Part shown: piece after piece, positions 50,401 through 60,800 of the stretch
Layout of the letters: each line of letters begins with the position of its first letter
How positions within the stretch are numbered: position 1 is the stretch's first letter
Source: Lineus longissimus
Taxonomy: Eukaryota > Nemertea > Pilidiophora > Heteronemertea > Lineidae
Assembly: GCF_910592395.1 (NCBI RefSeq)
Contig: NC_088312.1
Span: 4,898,001-4,962,000 of the forward strand
DNA length: 64,000 bases
Direction: 5' to 3'
Program-made: the position numbers and the translations under genes
The notes under the pieces: model-generated
The model's input: the letters and a program-made list of their open reading frames with translations, nothing else
What the model was told of the DNA's origin: nothing
Databases searched by the model: none

Positions 50401-53400
50401 AAAATGACGACAGACTGTCTGAGTGATAACAATGGACTGCTCATGAACGCTAGAATATAAGATATCGGACCTCCAGCAGATACAGTAAAATCTATTGCAT
50501 TACTTAGGCCTAGCCCCTTTTTGTTCAGTTTACCATGTTTAAAGTACCAATATGTCATCAACAAAGGTTTCAGTTTTCAGGTCCTTTGAAAATCACGATC
50601 CCAACCCAACCCAAGTGATCTGATCGAATCAGTCTGCGTAGTTCGTTTTCAATGAAATACTGGTTACTCACCAATTGTCCTTGGTGCCGAGGTATCTGCA
50701 TATAAAAGAAGATAGGGATATCAAATAGTGCACTGTTTACATATGGTGTTCAATCAAAGCCACAAGTCGATGTTTACATGACCACTGTCGGCAATAAATA
50801 ACACAGCCAAGGATGACTGCCACTAAATTAGACAACAGACAACCTTGGAGCTTTTTCACTGCAAATCAGGAAATTCAGTTTCTGCAATTACAATATTTCT
50901 GATAGCAGAGAACTTATTACCTCGACTATATAGTCAGGTATAATAGTGAAAGTAGGATTCTACTATCAATCGACCAAGCTGAGAAATAGACTTACCAACG
51001 GCACACTTGAATTCCAAGTTGATTGGCAAGGCCTGCTCAATGCTGAGATCAGTGGGGCTAACACACGGGGAGCGGGTCGTCTTGAACACCAGTAGACTAG
51101 AATGGAAAGAAGAATATACAAATCAAGTAGGGTGGTGAAATATTGATGATTCACTTCAAAATAGGTTCCTCTTTTCCCCTTTTTCCTGACATCAAGCTCT
51201 TACATTCCTAAGGTCAGAGGAATTGAAAGCAACTAAATGTTCTTGGTTCTTCATATCTGGATAATTCCCCCCCCCCACTCTTGGTTCACTTTTTTTTTAC
51301 TGAATTCATCAACAGCTGATTCCAATAAGACGTCAGTCAGAACAATAAGTCCCATACAGCTGACACAATGTCTGACAAAAGAAATGAATCCAATGATGAT
51401 TTTCGAATAATCTCAATATCATTAAACATTGCATTAGATGCATGTAAATATGTCCATCGCTTCAAGTACAAAATGTTTAGCAGACTTCTCTGTAAGATAT
51501 GAGCATGTATTCTAAAACCTCAGATCAGGGTTCTATACTCCAAAACATGTTGGCCAAATTTAGGATACAATTTCAAGTTATATTATATCATGAAAATGTT
51601 TTTTTACATGTATACATGCAGTTCGAGCGGTTTTCATTACATTCAATGTATTGATTGCCCCATACTTGTCCGAACATTTGATAATATCTAGAACGTCACA
51701 TGAGATGCAAATCAATGATGTCAATAACAGGCTTTGGATTACTGACAGAACTGAGCATATGACAACCGGCTAGATTGCGACAATCTCATGCGACTCCAGT
51801 TGCACTCTAAAGATCACATTTTAAAAGTTATCACATTTACCATTATTTTAGTAATACTAACAAATTTCTCAATATTGATTCATTCTAGAATTGCATTAAA
51901 AACGTCCAGAACATCTGCCTGTGGGCAAACATTTTTGTACTTTTTTAACATTGTTCACTTTGGCATACTTGAAGTATATAGCCTACTGCATGTTGTACCA
52001 CATGTACTAACACAAGTCTAAAAGGATTTGCGTGGCATCCTGAATACCATAAATTTTATGCTAGGCCTACTACTAGTATGGTAGGTACATGGTATAATGG
52101 AACAAGACCAGATACAACACATCTTCTTCCTTGTATAGTAGTATATCTATGGGGTATAATACGTCTGGTTGGTCTTTCTTCTATTAGTAGGCCTACAACA
52201 TGATGGAATGGGTAGGCTCATGGCCCAGGCCTTTGTAGTACACGTAGACCAACTTCAGACAACAAAAAAACGAATCGGACTTAACTTGACAAAAAAACTT
52301 GTACTGAACTTGACAAAAACAAATAAACGAGAAGGAAAGAAAGATAGACACTTTACCTTAGTCTCCTGTCAAAAGCACAATTAATCAAAAAAGCGATCAA
52401 TAGAATTGAAAATAACCGACTCACTTGAATCAAAAGGAAAGTAAAAAGCCTACAAATACCATGTCTGTACAAATACCATGTCTGCTTTTAGAAATATCAG
52501 TAGTCATCACAAGCTTGCTAAACCACTGCTACAAGAAAATACTGTCAGCCTGTTGTCCATGGACAACCATGACACAAATGTCTCCCTTATTCACTATCAT
52601 TTTCAAAAAGTAACACTAAATCAGTACTCCAGTCAGTCAAAAACTTTGGATCGGCTTACTGGGACACAGTCCTCTGTCTCTGCAGGTAAACAAACTAAGG
52701 TTCTGGCCAGTATTGACATCTCCAGAATCAATAACAGTAACACACGATGTCAATCATGTCAATAAGTATCTTTATATTGATCTACAGATGGTTTTATAAT
52801 GTGAATGACAGTGGATGCCTTCTGGTTTGAACAAACATCAGATGCATGAAGACATCATTCAATGTCCTTCTTAACAAATCTACAGTGGCCATGGATGATA
52901 GCAGTGTATTTGACCTACGAGGTGTTGCTTGTGTATGCAATAAAGGTTATTTGACTTTTTTTCATCCAAGACTCAATGGTACAATTCATCAAGTTTAGCA
53001 TACCAGATAATCCAATATAAAATGGCCTTACACCATGTCATGTAAAGCGCTACAAATTAAAAGCCTTGAAAGTATTTCTTACCCATATTCTCCCTCTTTG
53101 CCAACAAGAGCCAATACACGGCTTGTCTTCACCCATCCTTCGACAAGGCCAGCCTCAATCGACTGGAGTAAAGGTCAAGGAAACTAGAAGGATATCGACT
53201 ATATGAGGTACCGAGTAAATCACAACAAAACAATTTGAGGAGAATACAGAATATGATAGGACAGGAACAAGCAATGAACTTTATAATCATAATAAGAACT
53301 TATCTGGAGACAAGATGCTGTACTCTAACAAACTGAGATTGCCATCCACATTATCTGATCATCATTCATAGGCCTACTTGATTATATTTCCCAATTTTAT

Positions 53401-53593
53401 CAAGGCACAACAAACAAGTGAAACATTGCTGCATAGTAATTTTTCAACTGGTGTTCTGTATGTTCTGCCACAACAATGATTAAGGTTTCATTGTCAGCTT
53501 AGCGTTATATAATTAATCAGGTATCAAAAAGGATACAGCCACGCATTTTTCCTTGTCCTTTAGCTTCTTCTGAATCACTGGTGTAATATCCAT
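41507..53593 (-). CDS. OCRL/INPP5B: Type II inositol polyphosphate 5-phosphatase, OCRL/INPP5B orthologue (22 exons)
   Basis: Hydrolyses the 5-phosphate of PI(4,5)P2, PI(3,4,5)P3 and soluble inositol phosphates on endosomes, Golgi, clathrin structures and cilia. Coding exons from the start: 53593-53537, 53162-53083, 51096-50996, 50695-50672, 48944-48834, 48733-48575, 48163-48107, 47568-47406, 47262-47119, 46929-46713, 46574-46458, 46203-46025, 45537-45316, 45070-44935, 44448-44338, 44019-43854, 43479-43355, 43113-43003, 42839-42641, 42443-42316, 42050-41939, 41679-41507. All phases agree; the sum is 2,892 nt, or 963 residues, comparable with human INPP5B and OCRL. Domains: PH (1-130), linker, 5-phosphatase (298-590), ASH (630-735), RhoGAP-like (745-963). 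Catalytic motifs [30 protein letters not shown] and SDHKPV are intact, so it should be active. There is no C-terminal CAAX box. It is probably the single pre-duplication co-orthologue of the vertebrate pair, but that needs a tree. Confidence 0.95.
44709..44886. mobile_element. Tc1/mariner-type MITE in an OCRL/INPP5B intron
   Basis: A 178-base element with terminal inverted repeats CAGTAGAACCTC / GAGGGTCCACTG (two mismatches), flanked by TA on both sides (44707-44708 and 44887-44888), the target duplication typical of Tc1/mariner. The interior carries repeated 'gtccttaatagagaggt' words and no coding capacity. It sits between exons 14 and 15. Confidence 0.75.
44935..46929 (-). other. 5-phosphatase catalytic exons of OCRL/INPP5B (exons 10-14)
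   Basis: These exons hold the whole Mg-dependent, AP-endonuclease-like fold. Order of motifs: [42 protein letters not shown] (spanning the exon 11/12 junction), [54 protein letters not shown] and [11 protein letters not shown]. No catalytic residue appears changed. Confidence 0.93.
48575..53593 (-). other. PH-domain exons of OCRL/INPP5B (exons 1-6)
   Basis: Exons 1-6 encode [19 protein letters not shown], the strands around [17 protein letters not shown] and [20 protein letters not shown], a 24-nt micro-exon (50672-50695, TSAPRTI), and [20 protein letters not shown] followed by the C-terminal helix and EFTWLDKY. This matches the divergent PH domain of vertebrate INPP5B/OCRL. The first and longest introns are here. 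Confidence 0.85.
49395..49690. repeat. Intronic minisatellite of 'gagacgaaatggtattgt' units
   Basis: Six to eight degenerate units of roughly 30-45 bases with the words gagacgaaatggtattgtat and tcttctcaagagagacg, in the intron between OCRL/INPP5B exons 4 and 5. The local inverted pair 'cttctcaagag' gives each unit a small hairpin. Open frames through it on the minus strand (LFRLL-type) are repeat artefacts. Confidence 0.75.
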
Positions 53594-54700
53594 CTTGAAT
53601 ACCTGAGAGTGAAAGAATGAAATCAAAACGATAAGAAACATGCCATTTCCATCCCAGTTCACACAACGCACTGCACACCTTGCACAAGGGCAAATGTGTA
53701 AGGGTATGGCCACCACGGCAAAATGGGTCGCATGTCTCACAGAAGATGAGCCTAAAATGACACCAGGACAAAATAGAAGAAATTGATACACTCAGACTTC
53801 ACAACAGGCAGGCAATAGTGAAATGAACAACCAGTCCGTCTCAACCTGTCAAGCTCGAAGCGACATGCGACTCATTTTGCTGTGGTGGGTCACATATGAT
53901 CATATGTATTGTATCTGTAGGCAGCCCTGCACTAGCTACACTACAGTACTGAGGGAGTCGGCCTAGCTCCTCTGTGAATATCATGATGACATCTGACAGG
54001 TCAGCTTAGGGTATCACATAGTACTGCTAATGCTTTTCCTAGCTGTTTCGATTTGGACTACTACATGTAGATGTATCTATGTATGTATTGCATTGTAGGC
54101 TAACAGTAACACTACATGTAATGTATGTAGGCCTGGCTAATGTATGCGCGTGTATATAGAGATGTTTTAAGCATTTCTGGGAGAAAAACAGGCGTCAAAA
54201 AGTGCAAAAATCATCTTTAATGGATGAATAACGATTAAAAGGAGCATGGACACGTATTCTGGAGAAAGAAAAGACATAACTCGACCTTTGAACACCAATT
54301 TTTGTGAGTTTTAGAGGAAAATAAGTTCCGCGAAATAAATATCGGCCATTTTGGAAGTGACCAGAGCTGGGCAATCCAGCCGTCGATAGTACATGTACGC
54401 GATTTGTTAAATCCTGGATGTACACTTCGAGGGATGTCGGAGATCTACTGGAAATAACAGATGACGTCATCATTAGTTCATAACGTGGGAAATACGAATT
54501 ATAGCCTCGATCCTTCGCCCCCCAAAATTCTGTCCTAACTCAAGGCAAATCAGGTCTCTTGTCTTCCTGGATAAGATAATACTGGTATTCCACTTGCGGA
54601 CAACATCAGCTTTATAATCTTACCTCGATGTTGATGGTAGGACTAGCCTGTAGTGAGTGTGTAGGGGTTAGAAGTACACATGTATCCTCCTATGACGTAA
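53594..54700 (-). promoter_or_regulatory. 5' UTR exons and proximal promoter region of OCRL/INPP5B
   Basis: The first coding exon begins nine bases before the ATG, at an acceptor CTTTCACTCTCAG (exon edge 53602). The nearest good upstream donor is CATCGAG|GTAAGATT (exon edge 54626), defining a non-coding first exon of unknown length to its right. A TGACGTAA bZIP/CRE-like site lies at 54693-54700. The 5' end is not visible, so which elements are promoter and which are transcribed is uncertain. Confidence 0.45.
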
Positions 54701-54904
54701 ACAGTGGTTTTAAATATACTCCGCCTCTCGATATATACATGTACTTCTATGTGTCAAATTGATCGACTAATGTATTGTTTAGTACTTAGTACACTCTCTC
54801 CGAAGACAGTCACAACCCTACACGTTGTATATTGTAACTACTATTCAGACCTGGGATATTGTGACAGCTACTGCCATCAGATTGGTTGTGACATGGTCTC
54901 TACA

Positions 54905-55075
54905 GGGAGACATACAGCATATGCTGTCACAACCAGATCTGATAGACTGGAGATGCTGGCACAACCAGACCTGATGATACAGCATATGCTGTCACAACCA
55001 GACCTGATGAGATTGCCGATACTGTCACAGCGAGACCTGGCCAGATATAAAATGCTGTTACACCCAGAGCCAAGG
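54905..55075. repeat. 33-bp tandem repeat, about five units, in the OCRL/INPP5B upstream spacer
   Basis: Units are 'cagcatatgctgtcacaacc' plus 'agacctgatgaga', with increasing divergence to the right. Two units contain the perfect 12-base palindrome CAGCATATGCTG with a CATATG E-box in its centre. The 140-codon plus-strand frame that crosses it is not credible as a gene. Confidence 0.75.
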
Positions 55076-55731
55076 GTAGCACGAGCAGATCCACACCTGA
55101 TAATCCATCTCAAAGCGGACCAATGAGAGCGAGCTCCCATAGCCTTAAGGTGGCGTTTTGTATGTTCGTAGGGCTTGAGAAACCTCCCTAATGGCGACAT
55201 TTACGCCCAATATGGCGATTATGTGTCTCCCTATATTCAAATTGAAAATTGAACTCGATTATGAAGATTTTTAATTGTGTAAATATATAAATACATGTAC
55301 ATAAGTTTCAACATATACTCCAATACTCCTTATTCGCATTAGAAAACGCATTATAAAAAGCGTTACGAGTTTTGCCATAACAACCATATTCATATTTCCC
55401 CATCACCAAATCCACGCTAAATCAAAGTGAATCAAAACTAATAATCTGTTGTGTGTTGGCGCCCACCTCCGAAGTGGTATGTTGTCTCGCACCCTTTAGG
55501 AAGAGCTGCGAACGATGAACTTCATGAGCGTAAATGTGTGTCATCGACGTGTTCTTTGATTCCCCCTGCATCGTACAAACGGCAATTGGCGAGTATGATG
55601 CTTAAATGAATTCGCTCAAGGCCAGTCAGACAAGGATCTCCGATCGGCGTGTTGTCGCCTTAACGAGCTAGCTATCTTTGGGATCCTTGCTCGACTGCTG
55701 ATGTCCGTATTCCTTAAGGCACCATTCCTGC

Positions 55732-57852
55732 TTACATGGTAATGTTAACTGGCACTTTGCCTGGGATCAAGCAGCTATACGAGTTTCTATTCTCGTTCTG
55801 TTTATCGAGGAAGTCCTCGAGGTCTAACATACGGCGCTGGAAGTTTTCGATCGCGTCCTTGTTGCTTTTTCCAGTGAAGAATGGGTTCTCATAATCCTTC
55901 ATTCTGGGCTGCAAATGAGAGAAGCATTACCGTATATTGTACACATAACACTTGTGGGCCAGGGATCTAAGCCATCTAAGGAACCTATGGAGAAGTAACT
56001 GCTGTGGTTGGGGTTAATGTTTCATGCCACCGTGTTCATGCAAGACCCAATACTGAGAACGCCAATTGTGTAGCCAATGTCAGGCCTTATTGTGTAAGAA
56101 ATCATCTATTCCGTTTTTAGCTTTCAGGAACCTGGAATAGCAACCAATTAGTGTTACTTGCCTGTTTGATGTTCTTCTGCGTGTGGGACAACACATATGA
56201 CACCCTATCAACTGCCACACTGTTTTTCGGAAGAGCCTTGATGATAGTCTCCATCGTCACTCTCCCCTTGGCGATGGGTGGATGAACCATCATCGCGGAA
56301 GGACTGTTCGGAATGAACACGTCAAATTCGGCTCTCGGGTAGTTCAAGGCAGCATAGCCAAAAGAACAGTTGTAGATGACCATTGTTGCAAACTGTGCAA
56401 GTTGTCCAAATACGTTGAACGTGGCAGGGACCCCATGCCCTTCACCCCTGTTCCACACTGGCAGCCCATTCACATGCAAGTCTTTCACCATGTTCTGGAG
56501 CTCTACGTCAGCTCGGACTGCTCCGTCCGTCGCATAGAACCGCCCCAAGAACGAGGTTACCCATTTGTGGATGAGCCCGAAGGTCGCCAATGAGTCATGA
56601 CGCCAGTGGTAGTTCGGGAATTTCTCCAACATCTTTCTTTCCCTGAGGTCGAAACCTGGAACCAGGCTCCACATATTGAAGGTCTTGAAGCACTTCTTCA
56701 TGTACGCTGCGGCACCTGCTGATCCAAGAGACATCGTACGATCTGCCAAACCGTCTTCACCAAACAGGTTGTCACGTTCAGTAACGCTGATCGAGACGGC
56801 ATCTTTCAGACTTGGCTTGAGTAATTTGTACAGCGGGTGAAGGGCGTACAAGTTGCGTTCCACGGCAACAGCGATTGCCTCTAGCGTAAAGACCGTCTTG
56901 GTGAGCATGGTGTAGATCTGCTGGTGCTGTGTTGCAGCATTCTTCACCCACATCTTCGCGAATAGCCAGTCCTCTGTGCTGTCCTGTGGTGTGAATATCG
57001 GTATGCTGTCGCATTTTTCTTGGCTGAGTTTGATTGCGATGGGCACTAAGTCATCTTCTTCATTAAGATAGAGGAGTGCCATGGGCGAGGCCAGGTAGCG
57101 CTTGGTACCTTTCTTGCAGTATCGAGGAATGCCAGTGAAGTTAGGGTAGTTCACAAGGTATAGGTTTCCTCTCTGGAAAGAATGATAATGCCATAGATAA
57201 TCAAAATGTGTAGAATAACAGCTAATTGGCAAACCTAGGTAAAAGGCGAAAACATAAAGACACAGACAAAACTCCTGTCTACGTGGTGTTCGAAATAAAT
57301 TCTTAGTATTTAAGGGGAATATCAATTCGACGATTTAGATTCAGAGAGATGCCTAATGCTCAATTCGTACCAGTATTTCTTCCTCTATGGACAATCCCCT
57401 TAGAAGTGACTTGGCCACCAACTCATCAGTGACAGGGAAGTTGTCCGGGAGACATTCGGTGATCCTCTCAATGATCGTTGGGTCAGCTCCCACCAAGAGC
57501 TGGCGACCAAAGTCTGCATCCATGAAAAATTTATCAAACTGGTTCTTGTATGCATCAGCCATCGCAGGGTTGCAATCCTGGGCAAAGGTCAGATAGTCCC
57601 CCAGGGACTCGAAGCTTCGGAAGCGACTGAAAGGTTTACTGGCCAGCAGCTTGGCAGTGCGTGAGCTCAGCCCTTCAAGGAGTGTCGCTTCATCCTGCTT
57701 CAATATCTCTGGCACGTCAGAAGGCCCTTTGCAGACTACTCCTCCGTGGACCATTGAATGCAATAGCCAACCCATATCCTCGCGCCGTTCACTTATTTCG
57801 TATTTGCGTAGCTGGCTAAGGAATGGGGTCTGCTTGGCTTGGCTGATTGCAA
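55732..57852 (-). other. Lipoxygenase-domain exons with missing iron ligands
   Basis: Lipoxygenases bind non-haem iron through two His in the H-x4-H-x4-H helix, a third His, an Asn (or similar) and the C-terminal Ile carboxylate. Here the helix reads QHQQIYTMLTKTVF. Aligned without gaps from WLFAKMWV onwards, the ligand positions are Gln969 and Met974, and the third conserved His position is Val979. The segment normally C-Q-H-A-A-V-N is FGYAALN, so His becomes Tyr1158 while Asn1162 is kept. The protein ends VPVNITM, Met in place of Ile. The fold-defining segments between these sites are well conserved. The alignment was made by eye against the remembered coral sequence. Confidence 0.75.
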
Positions 57853-60800
57853 CTGAAAGTAAAATGGAGAGGTGAGGTCAGCGAAAACGATGATACTGGA
57901 GGAATCCGTACCTCGTGAGACTACTCTGAAATTCACTATGGAGTCTTTCACTCAACCCCCACCGCTTGATTTTTTAACCGATATTTGAGGAAAGTTTCCG
58001 AACTTCACTTACCTGAGCAATCAGGAATAATAGCCTCCTCAGTGATCCAGTTGAAGTACGGGAAATACGACGAAGACTGCTGAGCAGTGTTGAGCACCTG
58101 AACAAAGTCCAACTTCATGTTGGCCAGCGATGCCGTGACATTGTACCACTTCCTTTTTAGGTTGATTTGGATTGCCAGTGGAGCTCCGACGTTCTCTGCT
58201 GAAAAGTGGTAGGTGTCGAGAGTCCCTCTCTCAAACTCGTTGGTGAAGGTTCGTCCGAGTTTCTTCGGCGTCGTTTTGCCAGATTGCCCTGAATTGAAAC
58301 ACATATACTTAAGACATAACTATAGTACTGAATTCGCTTGTGCTCGGTCATTCTACATCCCGGGCCTGTGGTCTCTTAAACACTTTTAAAAAGTTGAAAA
58401 AGGCCTTTCGATAATTAAATGTGACATCTGACAGGACCGTTTACCTAAGAGAACGGATGTGGACTTTAAAATGGCGCACTTGGCAACGTCTACAGAAAGT
58501 TGTGCTTTTTAAGCAGACCTCGCTTACCGTAGAGAGTGATGAAAACATCGGCATCGCTTCCAGCACCGTCAACATCGGCCATCTTGACCACAATCACATA
58601 AACAACAGGTTCGTCAGCCTTTGGTGGATGTTTAGCATTGTATTTATTAGAAGCTTCGCAGAATTGGCTCAGAGCAGATGGATAGGACTTGAAGTCAACA
58701 ATGGAAATCGGGCTAGGAAGCCAAACACTCTCCGGCAGGTTTTTGACGTCGTAGTCTACCTGGGATGCGGCCAGGTGAGTGAGGGGTGTAGTGATGACTA
58801 CATATCCGATGTTCAGCCAGGGAAGGTCCCATTCGATCGCAGTGTTGTAGAGATCCTCCATTTCTGTGTCTAGGGAAGTACTGACTTGGACCTGGAGGTT
58901 GTACCTTACTTCATCCCTCATGACGTCATACTTGAATTTTTTCCGGAGATAGTTAACATTCTTGACGTTTCCTGGTGCTCGCCAGGTTTTCCTGTAAGGT
59001 GGAAATGAAAAGGATGTACAGTCAGAAACATAACTTAGGTGAAGGATCTACACATGTATTTCAGTATTATGATAATGAAATAGATCAGACGTACCACAAC
59101 TGAAGAAAACGCTAGTGTGTCATGAGGACATGTTAATTTACCTCTTGGTGTCGCACATGAAAAATGGCTATCGATATAGTCTGAAACCACCAAGTACATT
59201 TCACCAGGTTGCATTTCATCACAAAGCAGATTGCAGTAATTGAGACATCGATATAACATGATACTTAGTTTTATTTTTTGCGTTTATCATTCGGTTCAGT
59301 CTGCCAAATTTCATGAACATACCATGGTTCACTTTGGTCCTTTTTCGTCAGCCTTGATGTTTCTCCATCCTCTTTCTCTGGAACGTATCTAAATCTGATC
59401 AAGCTGACCTCATTTTCCTCTGACATCATCTTATACGTAGCGTGACAGTAGTAGGTCAACTTGCCGTAACTTTCTGGGCAGCGCCTCAAAGCCGAAACCA
59501 AACTGGAGAAACTGTTACAAGAAAGGAAATTTGAGAAGTTGTAATATCCACGAAACAGTCAAGTCCAGATGCTTTCTTTGGACTTCTTGCTCGTTCTCGT
59601 TCCCGGCCGTCAGTTATAGCCATACAATACAGGGTCACTATAGGGATACCCTAAATTACCATCAGTGCCTACATGTAACTAGAACCCCGGATAGACCCTG
59701 GCCATTCTAAGATTGATTTAACTACTCGCCCCGTCTGCAGAATATCAGTAATTAAAGTTACTCACTTGGCTGGTGAACTCATGGCCCATGCTTTCAGTCG
59801 ACCTTCACCAACGGCCTCAACAAACTGTCCATACGTCTCCAAGTTGTAAAACATGTTCTGATTTCCCGTCTGCATCACCAAATCAAGCGTTTCATTATCA
59901 TCGGGGTCTTGAAGTTTAAGAAAAGCCATCCTGATGTCAGCGGAAGCATCATCAGTCTCCAGAAGATTCCCGTGGCAAACGTTGACCCTGAACATCCGAC
60001 CTTTGCGGAAGAAGTTGTTTTTGGGAAGGTCAGGGCAGTCAAGGATCTCAGCGAAACCAAAACCTCCAGTGCGGTGCATGTCACCATCTTCTGGCGCCTT
60101 TGCAGCTGCTTGGGCCCGCAGCACAAAGAGGGATTCGGTCTTGTTCAGGGCTTGGTTCAGTCTGTTGAAGAAGCCAGCTGCCACCGATGGTGCTGATGTA
60201 TCTGGTTGCTAAAAATGAAAGGAATATGCCAGATAAGACAAGGCCGAAAAAGATTACGCACGGCCCTACCGGTATTACCTATGCATCCTGACCGAACCTC
60301 GTTGCGTTGACATGTTTGGACAATTGGGAAGCGCCACGCCCTTAATTTTTTCGGGTTTGGCAGTTCGTGTACATGCTACTGCCGATCCTCCCCCCAAAAA
60401 TTTGGCCTTACGAAGAGCTAGCAACGACAAAGTAAGAAGTATGTACATGTAAATTGATTTCATTGAAGATAATTACAAAGTAATGCATGTAGTTGATTTT
60501 GGGACAGTTACGATTATGACACGCCTACCTCAAATTGAGTCTCCTTTTTCTCCTCCAATTCGTCACTGCCAAAGAGGTCAGCGAAGAATTCTTCAGCATG
60601 ATTCTTCCAGTCCGACAACGTCCCAGTAACATTGTCACCGCCTTCAGACGCGGTTTCATCCGCGTCTCCTGCTGCTTTCTTGTCATCGTCATCATCTTTC
60701 TCAACAGATTCGGAAAACTTTTCTTTGACATTGTCAAAACCCTCCTTCAAATTATCAGCAGCGTCCGATAATGCTTCCTTGGCGTCATCAACTTTGTCAG

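Noticed and set aside
54704-55126. A 140-codon plus-strand frame
   Set aside because: Half of it is the 33-bp tandem repeat, the rest has no coding character, and it overlaps the likely promoter of OCRL/INPP5B.
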